A stretch of DNA of 64,000 bases from Eukaryota sp. TZLM1-RC (taxonomy: Eukaryota > Metamonada: BaSk clade), in the NCBI GenBank assembly GCA_040285825.1, contig JAUPSS010000011.1, positions 1 through 64,000 of the forward strand. The letters run 5' to 3'. The notes beneath the pieces were generated by a model, which saw only the letters and a program-made list of their open reading frames with translations, did not search any database and was not told where the DNA came from. This document shows positions 53,501-63,207 of the stretch, piece after piece (the first letter of the stretch is position 1; each line of letters starts with the position of its first letter). Position numbers and translations under genes: made by a program.

Positions 53501-55414
53501 TTATCTATGGGGTCTCCGGAACGCCTCAGGTCTTTCATTGTAGTAGTGCTCACTTATGGCATTCTCCAGCTGGTTTCTGGAGGCTGAGATGTCCCTCGAC
53601 CAGAGTGTCTGACATTGAGGACAAACAAACTTATCATTGTTCACCCTCCCATCATCGTGATACACCTTTTGATTGAATATTTCACAGCAATTCGTTTTGG
53701 CAGATGTGTAGAAATCATCTCCATTAGGTTTCACTTATGTACAATGTTTCTGAATCTCCTTTAAAAAGCGCTTTCTTGGGGTTTTCACAGCATGTCTTGA
53801 TGGCCCGTCACCTCCACTTCATAACCACATTATGGTTTCTCTTCCATTAGCCATTAGTTTAATGTTTTGAATAAATCCCATTATTCTTTTTTGCCTTCTT
53901 ATAAAGAAATCAAACTTGTTGCGGCGCAGGTCTCGGCGATCTCCATTTATCAACAGTTGGTCTAGTATAGTTCTCGAACGGAAGTCGGAATTCCTAATTT
54001 CTTCCTTGGTCGGTACCCACATCAAAGGCATTTCTATTTCATTAAAATATTTGTGTAAATTCTTTGCAAAATATCAATTTGGTGATGCATGATATAAGAC
54101 TGGTGGTTGAATGATCTTCGTTGCCTTTGGATTCAAAACAAGGCCCGAAAGTTGATGGTCCTCAATGCTATTATCTATTCTTGATCCAATTGAATAACCA
54201 CACAAATCTTTGTGGTTGGGATCAATTGTACAAATTGAGTATTCAATTGGATTAATGGGAAGAGGCTCGTAGGCGTCATCAATTCTTCCACGTTGTCTAG
54301 GATGAACCTGTTGTTGAAGTCTGGACTTTCGCTTCCGAGTCTTGGCACGCATATCGTCTCCTCCACTGGCTCTGTCGGTTGCGAATTCTCTGGCTACGCG
54401 GCGTTTTTTGGGTTTTTTGGGGGCAATGAAAAATGTGCAGTGGATTGAAACAGCTTCTGAACTTATTGTGTAAGTCAGAAACTTCTTTTTTCTGAAAAAG
54501 GCAAATGGGTCTTTCAGCAGACAGTGGTTGGCATCAAAAGAGAGAAGATGCTTTTCCAGTTTATGACTAAAAGAGATAAAGCCAGGAGAATAACTGGGGG
54601 ATGAGCACACGGCATTTCTTCGCATGGCATCAGATACAATATTTTCGAAAAAGGATAAATTATTTAGACCAGCACTGAATATGAAGAAAGTGTTGTCTGG
54701 ATTGAAATCAACATTGTCCAGCATCAACATACTGTCGAAACGATGAGGGTCGACTACATGCTGAGTTAGTAGGTCCAGTATGTACTCCTGTTGACCTGCA
54801 TCATACCATGCGCGCAAAGAGTCAGGAATAGTGGCTGCAGTCGTGTTCAACACAAATGAAGCATATTTCTTTGTGACAGGGGCACTCAAAGAAGGTAGCC
54901 ATTGTCCGGAAAAAGTTCAGTTTACAGGAGACAGGGCCATCAGTGAGTATTTGACAAAAACTGTTCGCCATTTGCAGTGCGTGAAAGCTTCTAATGTCGA
55001 AGTGGCACCAATTGGCGGTTCTTTTCTGAAAGCCAATATCAGGAAACGGCCAGCCATGTCGGAAAGAGACATCACAGAGTGCGCGGTATACTTCGATATA
55101 ATTTTCCAAAGGGCGTCTCACAGTCGGATGAGGCACCATGACAGAATCTTGGCTTTAATACCAAAACTGTTGTTCATATAACCAGAACGCTTTTTCTGAA
55201 TATTGGATTACGAATAGCTGTTCTAACCGGGCCGCAAGCTCAGTGACAGTTCGAATATAGCGAAATTGTCTTTCCATTGAAACAATAGCTGCAGTACAGA
55301 AGAACTGAGCAGCACTTGCTGGTACTGTCGTCTTGTTGTTGTTTTTTGCTGCTCAGGACGGTTAATCTCCCAGGGGAGTACACGCCCCCGACGTGACAAC
55401 TCTGAATTTGCCAT
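53501..55414 (-). pseudogene. Fanzor family C, frame-broken
   Basis: Starts MANSELSRRGRVLPWE at 55414 on the minus strand. Blocks in order: N-terminal helices (55139-54822), a long frame (54889-54074) with RuvC-I TIDPNHKDLCGYSIGS (Asp codon at 54221-54223), RRQKRIMGFIQNIKLMANGRE (53819-54031), then GDDFYTSAKTNCC, CPQC and WSRDISASRNQ. The order and motifs match family B, but divergence is large. At the displaced glutamate position of DE[YF].TS the residue is Asp (DDFYTS). Stops near 55200, 54070, 53820 and 53740 break the frame. An unusually basic, Arg-rich linker precedes RuvC-I. Confidence 0.85.
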
Positions 55415-55563
55415 TGAATATGTAAGTCGAGAACAGGTCAGACAGTTAACAAAAAAAATTTCTAATACAAAAAATTGTATCTATAAAAAGATAAAACATC
55501 AGTAAAACGATAAATAAACACAAACCCAAGATTTTCACTCCTCATTTATTGTCAAAAATCATT
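55415..55563. other. spacer between Fanzor C and a small candidate gene
   Basis: Short AT-rich interval, nothing seen. Confidence 0.3.
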
Positions 55564-55706
55564 ATGGCAGCTTCTAGAGCACCAAAATTGGCAAAAAAAG
55601 TAATTAGAGAAATTTTAATGGGATTATCCATGGGATGTCCTCAAAGCAATTGAACTGATTATCAGTGCCAATTTATTTTAACATCAAATCTTGTGGTATA
55701 GACTGT
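55564..55706 (+). CDS. candidate tiny spliced gene with a 29-nt intron
   Basis: ATG at 55564 begins MAASRAPKLAKKVIREILMGLSMG. A 29-nt GTCCT...TATCAG intron (55637-55665) allows reading on for about 15 codons to a TGA. The basic start followed by a short hydrophobic helix resembles small mitochondrial inner-membrane subunits (for instance COX9 or COX5C-type), but the match is slight. The extent and the 3' exon are uncertain. Confidence 0.3.
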
Positions 55707-56169
55707 AAATATATAAAACTCTGAACATCACACAGCGTATTTTATTTAAACGAAATAAGGTTCGAGTATTTAGTAATCATCAAAATTAGTTCTTGTATTT
55801 TTATTTTTTTTTGTTCAACTAACCACGTTGTGTTCAAAATATAGGTGGTTTTGATACTCTATAAAAGGTGTCATCAGAGCTCACCTATCCATTAGATAAA
55901 CTTATGTGAGGATAGTTCAATGCTTATGTTAACAGTGTACACCGCAGAACATGTGTTTCAAAGCCGTGTTCACATCTCAAACAAATATTTGCTGTTGAAT
56001 AAAGGTAAAGCTTCGATTTAAAGCATAAATACATACCTATATCTCAAGAATTCACGGAATTTTCCATGTAGTTTTTGTCCCTAAACATTAATAGTAAAAA
56101 TCCTTCCAAATTATGTAGTTTGAAAAGTTTGATTAAATTTGGTTTGATAAAATAATATCTTTCTTAATG
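55707..56169. other. spacer, nothing recognised
   Basis: AT-rich DNA up to a very short LINE end. Confidence 0.35.
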
Positions 56170-56225
56170 ATCTTGCACAATTAACAAAATAAACTCATAA
56201 CAAATGGGACGAAATTCATTGAACC
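56170..56225 (-). mobile_element. very short LINE 3' end joined to telomere-like repeat
   Basis: The + strand reads AAACTCATAACAAATGGGACGAAATTCATTGAACCA, the LINE 3' word found at 39766 and 48800. After GAACCA the expected AGATTTCC is replaced by ACCCTAACCCTAA. Confidence 0.7.
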
Positions 56226-56239
56226 AACCCTAACCCTAA
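56226..56239 (-). repeat. interstitial TTAGGG repeat, two units
   Basis: AACCCTAACCCTAA on the plus strand, that is TTAGGGTTAGGGTT on the minus strand, at the 5' junction of a truncated LINE. Two units is short and could be chance, but its exact position at the junction is notable. Confidence 0.5.
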
Positions 56240-56339
56240 ATTTATGTCAGAACAAAATTGATAATGGTATTTTCAAAACTGACAAAATAGAAAATAATTT
56301 TGATAGTTCATATTTTTTTATTATTAATTTTATTAAAAC

Positions 56340-57175
56340 CTCTAAACCAACATCTCAATAATCCATCTCTCCCAAAACAAAAACACTAGATGCAACTCTC
56401 TCATAGTGAGATCCAAGAGAAAGCAAAGCATTAGAAACCATCTTCAACATCCCCTTTAAAACAGAAAACACAATTCTTTTTTGCCAAAACAATCTGTTGA
56501 AGTTTCTGTTAGTTCTTTTACAATCATTTCAAAATCTTTCAAAAAACGTATAGCCGTTGGATCAAATGAACCAAAAAGAGAAAATACAAATGGATACAAA
56601 TTGAATATTGCATGCTGTTGACTGGCCAATTTGGACAAAGTTCATTGTATTTTTTGATTTTGAAATTTTCAGCATTTGAAAGAGGATTATGAGTTTCAGA
56701 ATTAACAAGCCTTTCATTTGAGGCATTACAAGGATCAACAGACATAACATCCATCAAAGTGAAGCTTCCATCTAATTCAGGTAATATGACATCACCTCTA
56801 TTATTCTTATGAAAATCATCTTCAGTATCAAACAGATTTGACAACAGAGGTTCCAAAAAGGATTCAATTCTATGAGACTTACATATACAATATAATTGGT
56901 CTCTTACAGTATCGTGAACCTTGCTTCTAAAAGTAATAAAATGTTTACAATTTAACAAATGAGTAATTGTAATTTTTCGAGAACATTTACAAATTAAATT
57001 ATGAGGTAAATTATCAGGTCAGATAAAGGAACGAGACCTCATATTCAAAATCCAAGCAGAATCAGTTATGAAAGTACCATAAACTTGAGGAATGGTTGTT
57101 ACTAAGGCAGAAGAAGTACTATCACACATATCTTGTAAAAGATTTGCAAAAGCGGGATTCTTTTTCTTGGCCAAG
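56340..57175 (-). mobile_element. LINE copy (minus), C-terminal half
   Basis: Frames 56958-56539 and 56638-56456 encode LNCKHFITFRSKVHDTVRDQLYC, NNRGDVILPELDGSFTLMDVMS and FVFSLFGSFDPTAIRFLKDF: zinc-motif end, endonuclease region and tail. The zinc-binding part upstream (near 57000) is in another frame. The 3' end reads into AAAACAAAAACACTAGATGC words on the plus strand. Confidence 0.85.
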
Positions 57176-57789
57176 CAAAGATAGTATATTTTTCGAAAAG
57201 TATTTTAAAAATAACGTTTCTGATATTTCATTTAATTGTGCATATTTTTAACACAAAATCTGTACATAAAATGTTGAAAAGTGTAACGGATATGTTTTAA
57301 AAAATGATATTTGAGAATTCATCTAGTGTTTTGTATCAAGAAGTTGTAATAAATTGTTGTTTTTGATTATTGTATTCATTTGATTTTGTCATTCCTATCT
57401 GATTTTCGTCATTTTTTCAAACATCAAACCTATTGTTTAAAATTTGATGTCGAAAAATAATAAAAATTGATATAATCAATAGATTTAAATATTATTAAAA
57501 ACATATATTAAAAATTATTTTTGAAAAGTCTATTATATTAATTAATTTGAAAATAAAACATCACCACAGAAAGCACAGGATTATGTAGCAAATTTGATTT
57601 AAAAGTTTTCAAAAGATAATTGAATCTTTTGAAATCTTTCTAGAAAATCTTCAACTTCACCTTGAGTTATCATTTTGGCTGAATATACAATTTTATTGGA
57701 AATCAATCATATTTTAAGAATTTCATGTTCTGTTTTTAAAACAAAGGATAAGGTCCACAAAAACGTCTTTATTTCAAACCTAAAAACAA
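57176..57789. other. spacer, AT-rich, possible poly(A) site region
   Basis: No gene supported. AATAAA on the minus strand near 57770 is a fitting poly(A) signal for the Asn-rich gene. A 24-codon minus frame starting at 57673 (MITQGEVEDFLERFQK) is too short to judge. Confidence 0.35.
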
Positions 57790-58974
57790 CTACTGGTTGT
57801 TGTTGTTGTTATTGTTATTGTTGCTGTTGTTCTCTTCGTCATTTTCTTCAGGGAAGCAGAGTTCATCAGTCTCATGACAAACAGGAGGATTCTGCCAGTA
57901 CTTACAATAGGAACCTGTAGTCAGTAAATCGAATCAAACCGTACCTTCAGGACATTGGACTGGTTCAGGGAAAGCAAGAGTGCAGAAAGCATAGTCTTCA
58001 GCCTTGAACCAACCACAGCCTACATGAGTTGTCAGAGGCCCTTCAAACACTAAGACATGTCTTTCAGCTTCGTCGTTCTGGTTGTTATTGTTATTGTTCT
58101 GGTTGTTGTTCTGGTTGTTGTTGTTGTTGTCGTTCTCTTCCTCGGCTTTTTCAACATGAATATCAAGGTAGAGGATGCCATGAGAGTCTTCCATTTCGTT
58201 TCCGTTGTTGTTACCGTTCTGGTTGTTGTTTTGGTTGTTGTTGTTGTTGTTCTCGTTTTCTTCATCATTTTCTTCCATTTCCCATTTGAGGCACAATTCC
58301 ACAGCTCCAGTTTGAGTGGTAGGACTCCAGATGAGCTTTCCTTGGACAGTATCATTTACTCCTTGGTAGTCAAAGTGGCCATTAACACGAACAATACGGG
58401 TTTCAAGGTCTTCTTCATTCTGGTTATTGTTCTGGTTATTGTTATTGTTATTGTTATTGTTCTCTTCATCATTTTCTTCTTCTTCTTGGAGATAGAGGAC
58501 AGCGGGCCATTTGAGATCTTCGTCATTCTGATTGTTATTCTGATTGTTGTTGTTGTTACCGTTCTGATTGTTGTTGTTACCGTTCTGATTGTTGTTGTTT
58601 CCATTTTCCTTTTCGAAACGATATTCAAACTCATGACGGTTGGGATAAAAGAATCCTCTGAGTTCTAAGGGGAATTCAAGCTGGAAAGGTTCAGTGACAT
58701 TACAGAGTTGTTCGCGAGCGCAAGGTAAATCAGATCCTTGACAGACGGCAGGATCTTGCCAGTACTTACAGTCTGAGGGTTAATTATAAAAATAAACAAA
58801 CAAGAGGCATCATCACCAGAGACCCTTTGGCAGTAGCGGTCTTGTTGGTAGCGAAGTTGCTGTTCTTCTGAGGCCCAGAATTCATGGACATGTGATCCAC
58901 AGAGAGCTGAAACAACGAAGAGAGTGCTTCGATAAGAAGTTTTGGTTGGTCACAAACAGAATAAGAGTCTTCAT
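57790..58974 (-). CDS. secreted protein with Asn-rich inserts, 364 aa, four exons
   Basis: Probably exported. Exons 58974-58958, 58926-58802, 58772-57945 and 57914-57790 give 365 codons. Introns are 31 nt (58927-58957), 29 nt (58773-58801) and 30 nt (57915-57944). Splicing exon 1 to exon 2 creates a signal peptide, MKTLILTLFVVSALCGS. The mature part has a Cys module YCKYWQDPAVC near the N terminus and a second, YCKYWQNPPVC, near the C terminus. Between them lie beta-like segments (EFEYRFEKE, AVLYLQEE, ARHVLVFEG-type) interrupted by five Asn/Gln-rich, Asp/Glu-flanked runs. The plus strand over these is TTG/TTA-rich, which explains long overlapping false frames. AATAAA lies just after the TAG stop. 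No enzyme motif was recognised. Confidence 0.85.
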
Positions 58975-59661
58975 GATTACAAGAAAGCAAGCAGAGTGGA
59001 TGAAAAGGTCCCACTTGTGCTTAAGAACCACACTGTAGACAGGCACTGTAGATTCGAATTTCACTGTCAATATCCATTATATATTCCAAAAAGGTCCTCA
59101 TAACAGAACGGGAAAACCTCTTTTTTAAATCTTATCAAAGCAAACTCTAATTTTGTAAGTGTGACTATTTCAACATTTTTTGAGTTCGAAAATATTTTAT
59201 CAATATTGGCTTTAAACATTTAAGAGTTTCAAAAGAAAAACACCCCAGGTTGTAATAGTTTGAAAATAATACGATGTTGTGATCTAGTTCTAATTTTGTT
59301 ACCACTGATGTGGAAAAATGCACCTATAATTTCAATTAGTGTTCATTAATATTGTTTCTTCGGCTTTCAAAATCTTTATACAAATATGCAAATCCTATAC
59401 ATGATATACTAATTTTAGGTATCCAAAATGTAGTCATTAATCGAAATCAAAAGTCTGGGACGTTTACCAGCTTTATTATTATAATTATACGAAACATTTA
59501 AAACAACTATCGAAGATTAATATTCAAAGATATACAAAATATCAAAGACTTAATCTCGCAACTTTTCTAATGTCATTTCCATAAAAATATAGTGATTTTC
59601 CTCATGAATTAACTCCATATAATGTCAAATTAACACAAACCAACTTAAAATACCGTTATCA
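58975..59661. other. spacer, nothing recognised
   Basis: AT-rich, between the Asn-rich gene start and the LUC7 stop. Confidence 0.4.
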
Positions 59662-60441
59662 TCATCTATATCGACGTTTCCTGTCCCTACCCCTCTCAAT
59701 GACATCCAAATGCAGGGAAAGCTCTTTTACCTTTTGCCTAACTTTAACAAAACCAAGATGAAGTTTCCCTCCAAAATGATCAGCCAATCTTTTATCAGTA
59801 TCTGTAATGGAAAGTCTCGCTCCGCAAACATCACAAACTCTAATCCTTGCAGCTTGGGATCCCTTGGCCGCAGAGACGGTGAGCTGTTGATGTTGAAGTT
59901 CTAGCTCAAATTTCTTTTCCCTCAGCTCTTCAGCCTCCTGGAAAAGTTCAAAAGATCTCTCTAGTTCACCAGCTTCACCAAGGTCCTTTATCCTCGGAAT
60001 GAGTTGTTGAATCTGACTAGAATGAGAAATTGTTCAAGTAACACACGAAGAGTACATGCTGATCTCGGGAGGAGGTTCAATGGTAGTATCAACTTCTGTG
60101 GACATGAAATGTTTTTCTTCTTCTAATCTGTTTTTAAAGCGGTCTATGCGCTTGTCACAATCGCTTACTATACGTTCGAGGGTACGGAGAGCTTCACGTT
60201 CAAAACCATAGTCACGAGTCTTCCTAGCTTTCTCGTATTCAGCTTTCAGTGTATCTGAGTGCTTGAGGGTACATGGACGGTACATGAGTTTGGTGTTGGT
60301 AAAAAGATCACTAGGACAAAGGCCAGTTAAATACAATTTACAAACGTCTGGATCTGTGAACTGTTGACGGTCTTGTGACACTTGACCATTACGGTTTTTT
60401 CCAAAAAGGACATCAAGTTCAGCTGATAGGGGATTTGCCAT
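59662..60441 (-). CDS. luc7: LUC7-like U1 snRNP protein, 249 aa, two exons
   Basis: U1 snRNP-associated factor that helps choose 5' splice sites. Exon 1 60441-60047 and exon 2 60016-59662 flank a 30-nt intron (60017-60046, GTGTG...TTCTAG). The N-terminal zinc finger region has FTDPDVCKLYLTGLCPSDLF, then RPCTLKHSDTLKAEYEKAR with Cys and His. A helical coiled region (SERQ-like, EAGELERSFELFQEAEELREK) precedes the second finger RVCDVCGARLSITDTDKRLADHFGGKLH. It ends with a short basic tail. All Cys and His ligands of both fingers are present. The ATG sits two bases from the end of a Fanzor element. Confidence 0.95.
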
Positions 60442-60443
60442 TT

Positions 60444-60605
60444 GTTACAGATGATGTCTATAACAATGAAATAAGTGTTCTTTTTACACCGATGTTGAGG
60501 GTCTGAGTTTTTGAGAAGTGGAAGATTTTCTTCTTGATACCTTTTTCTTTGAACCTTTGTCAACCTTGGCACTCTGTAGCTATACCGGTCTATCTCCACC
60601 CTTTA
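60444..60605 (-). ncRNA. candidate Fanzor guide-RNA/right-end region, family A copy 2
   Basis: Non-coding part after the nuclease end, related to 35273-35420. It ends ATCATCTGTAACAA, directly followed by the ATG of LUC7. Confidence 0.3.
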
Positions 60606-61627
60606 CATGTGCGTCCATCACTGCCAACATATGCAGCGAAGCATTTCGATCTCTATTCCACAAACTTTCACATGATTTACACATGGTAAGCCCGTGACGA
60701 ATAGACATCTCATGCCTCTTCCATGGCCTAGGATTTCTGCACCATTTGAATGTTTCAACTGTTTTCTCCGCTTTCTTACAGTTGAAACCACAGCAACTGG
60801 TTCGAAACTCATCAATTAAAAAGACCTTATAGCCAGCCTTTTAAATGAATTCCCAAACCTTTTCCTTTGGTAGGTTCTTTGAATTTCATGTGTTTTCGTT
60901 GTTCCCAGTCTCCGATTCCAATAACTACTTGGCTGGGATCACCAATTACTGATTTGAATCTCTGAATCATTTTTGCCTCAGATCTTGTGCGATTAATCTC
61001 AGCCCACCATCTTAGTTTCCTAAATATTTTTTGATGATAGACTTCACCAACAATACTATTCACAAAATTCTTTTGTTTAATATATATGCCATAAATCTAT
61101 CAAACCTGCAGCTTTTGGAATTGAATTGGGATAAAGTTGCTTTCTCATTCTGTTACAGATTTAGTCGTGTGATCATGATTTCTCAAATTGAATGAGTAAT
61201 CAATTTCGTGGGGAATATTGATTTCTTGAGGTACTTCACCTCTTAATAAACTAATTGTTCTTTCAGTCATTTGATTAATTATACTGCTTAAAGCCATCCT
61301 TTGTTGTTGCTCTTCAGATAGTTCATAATTGGATAGATCAATCACTCTACCAGTAGAGTTACTTATTGTGATAAGAGTGTCATTACGTTTGCTGTCTCTT
61401 ATTCTTTTGAATTTGGAATTTTTCGACTCAAATCTTTGTTGATTTTGAGTGTACCTGAAATGAACATATTTATCTCTCTCAGGTTTTTTTGAATGAGTCA
61501 TTCCAGTAGCTAAATTGAAAAAAAATAGAGTTGATCAGATTTCCCTGGATCAGCAGCAGCTGTGGTCATATCTTGGAATTCAGAAGGATCGATGCTGGGG
61601 TCATCAATATTTTTTTCTTCATCTTTC

Positions 61628-61643
61628 AATTCTTTTGTAGTTT
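61628..61643. repeat. target site duplication of the nested LINE, left copy
   Basis: AATTCTTTTGTAGTTT; the right copy at 63087-63102 is AATTCTTTTGCAGTTT, one mismatch. Confidence 0.8.
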
Positions 61644-63086
61644 TTTTTCTTGAATTGATTTTATTCAACAACAAATATGAAAACATAAAATACACAATTA
61701 AAACTCCACATCCTCCAAACCTGCCTCCCCTACATCAAAATTTTTAATTGCTAAAGATTCAAAAAATTTGCAAAAAGAAGAGAGTGAATCAGAAATTAGT
61801 TTCATCATTCCCTTGAAAATAGAAAATACAATCCTGTTTTGCCAGTAAACACGATTGAAAATTCTTCCAGTTCTTTCCTTTACAACTACAACAAAATCCT
61901 CAAGGAAAGCCATAGCAGCCTTACCTAGAGATCCAAGCAAAGAAAAAACAAAGGGACAAAAATTATATTAAGCATGAGAATTTTCATTAACCGAGGAAAT
62001 GGGTTTCACATATTTAGCAATTTTATATTTTTCGCCTGCAAGAAGAGGATTATTTACATCCGAGTTAATGAGATGTTCGTTAGAAGAATTACAAGGTTCA
62101 ATAGACATGGCGTCTAAAATAGTAAAACTACCATACCGGGAACAACCAGATCACCTCTTGTCAGACCCATAAAAGCTCTGCTGTAACGCGTACTATCAAT
62201 ATTGGGGTCATCAAGAATTAATTTTGATAACAATGGCTCTAAAAAGGAATCTACTCGATATGATTTGCACATTACATAAATTTGGTCCCTGACATTATAA
62301 TGCACTATGCTTCTAAATGTAATGCAATGTTTACAGTTCAAAAGATGAGTAAACAAAAGAGGTTTACCACATTTACATGTTAAATGATTGGGCAAATTGT
62401 TCGGCCACAGAGAACAACGAAAACGCATGTTTAAAAGCAATTCATTGTTTTTTAACAAAAGTCCATAAACAAAAAAAATTACCGAAAGCGGGATTTTTAG
62501 TTTTGACCAAGCCAAGTCTTACTTCATAATCCAAGCCTTCATATAATTTAACCAGCTGGTGCTGAAGCTTTTTCAGGCAAAAACGTAAATTTGGAAGTGA
62601 TCGGGTGGGAATTTCTTGAACATTCTGAGGAAAACACTGAATCCAGGTATCACTAGGCAAATTATCTAATTCAAATTGAAGTTGATTTTAATAAAAATTT
62701 GATTCACCATGGACCAAATGAACATCATCAGGAAATCTTTGGATAAATTCAAAAATACATTTTTTCCACCTCCTAAGAAAGCTGCTCTACATAAAATCGA
62801 AGATTTCGTGAAACCAATTCCACCCAATTCAGCAGAACAAAAAACATGACTTCGAATTAAAGATTCATTTACTTCCAATAAAGAAAAAAAATTCGACCCG
62901 AAGTTTGTTGAAAAATTCACAAAAATCAAGAGATACTGAAGGAGGAGTTGACCTTAAAATATGAGTGAATTTTACAGAATAACAAATTTTTAATTTTAAA
63001 AATTTGATGTGTTTTTCAATATCACATTCAGCAATAAAACTAAGATCCTTGTCAAAATTCTCCAATAAATTGTTCAACTGGGAATA
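61644..63086 (-). mobile_element. LINE inserted in a Fanzor element
   Basis: 1.44-kb, 5'-truncated LINE with a poly(A) of eight T residues (plus strand) at 61641-61648, flanked by a 16-bp duplication. Its frames cover the end of the RT region (63077-62865, DKDLSFIAECDIEKHIKFLK), the zinc motif and endonuclease region (62515-62114: CKCGKPLLFTHLLNCKHC, GLTRGDLVVPG) and the tail (61940-61698). The uninterrupted family-A copy at 35273-37250 proves the insertion. Confidence 0.92.
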
Positions 63087-63207
63087 AATTCTTTTGCAGT
63101 TTCTTTGTACTTTTCAAGTCCATTCTTGATTGAATGAAACATGCTGCTATTCCATCAGTCTCGATACTAGACATGATGTACTTGGAATTTTCTGAATAAA
63201 GTTTTTA
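63087..63207 (-). pseudogene. Fanzor family A, copy 2, upstream part after the LINE
   Basis: TCTTTGTACTTTTCAAGTCC, TTGATTGAATGAAACATGCTGC and GACATGATGTACTTGGAATTTTCTGAATAAAG match 36463-36560. It is cut at its 5' side by another LINE tail starting near 63208. Confidence 0.85.

Larger units (their letters stand above)
60444..61643 (-). pseudogene. Fanzor family A, copy 2, C-terminal and middle part, split by a LINE
   Basis: Collinear with 35273-36460. It includes ADPGKSDQLYFF (RuvC-I), EINRTRSEAKMIQRFK, VVIGIGDWEQRKHMKFKE, then DEFRTSCCGFNC, KWCRNPRPWKRHEM, MCKSCESLWNRDRNASLHM: displaced glutamate, zinc ligands and RuvC-III. The reading frames are broken by shifts. The rest of the element continues at 63087-63207 after the inserted LINE. 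The RuvC-III and zinc segment is open and well kept. Confidence 0.88.

Noticed and set aside
58057-58668. Plus-strand frame of 203 codons very rich in Val and Leu
   Set aside because: It is the antisense of Asn/Gln codon runs (AAC/AAT read as GTT/ATT) in the minus-strand secreted gene. The minus gene has a signal peptide, matching splice sites and Cys modules.
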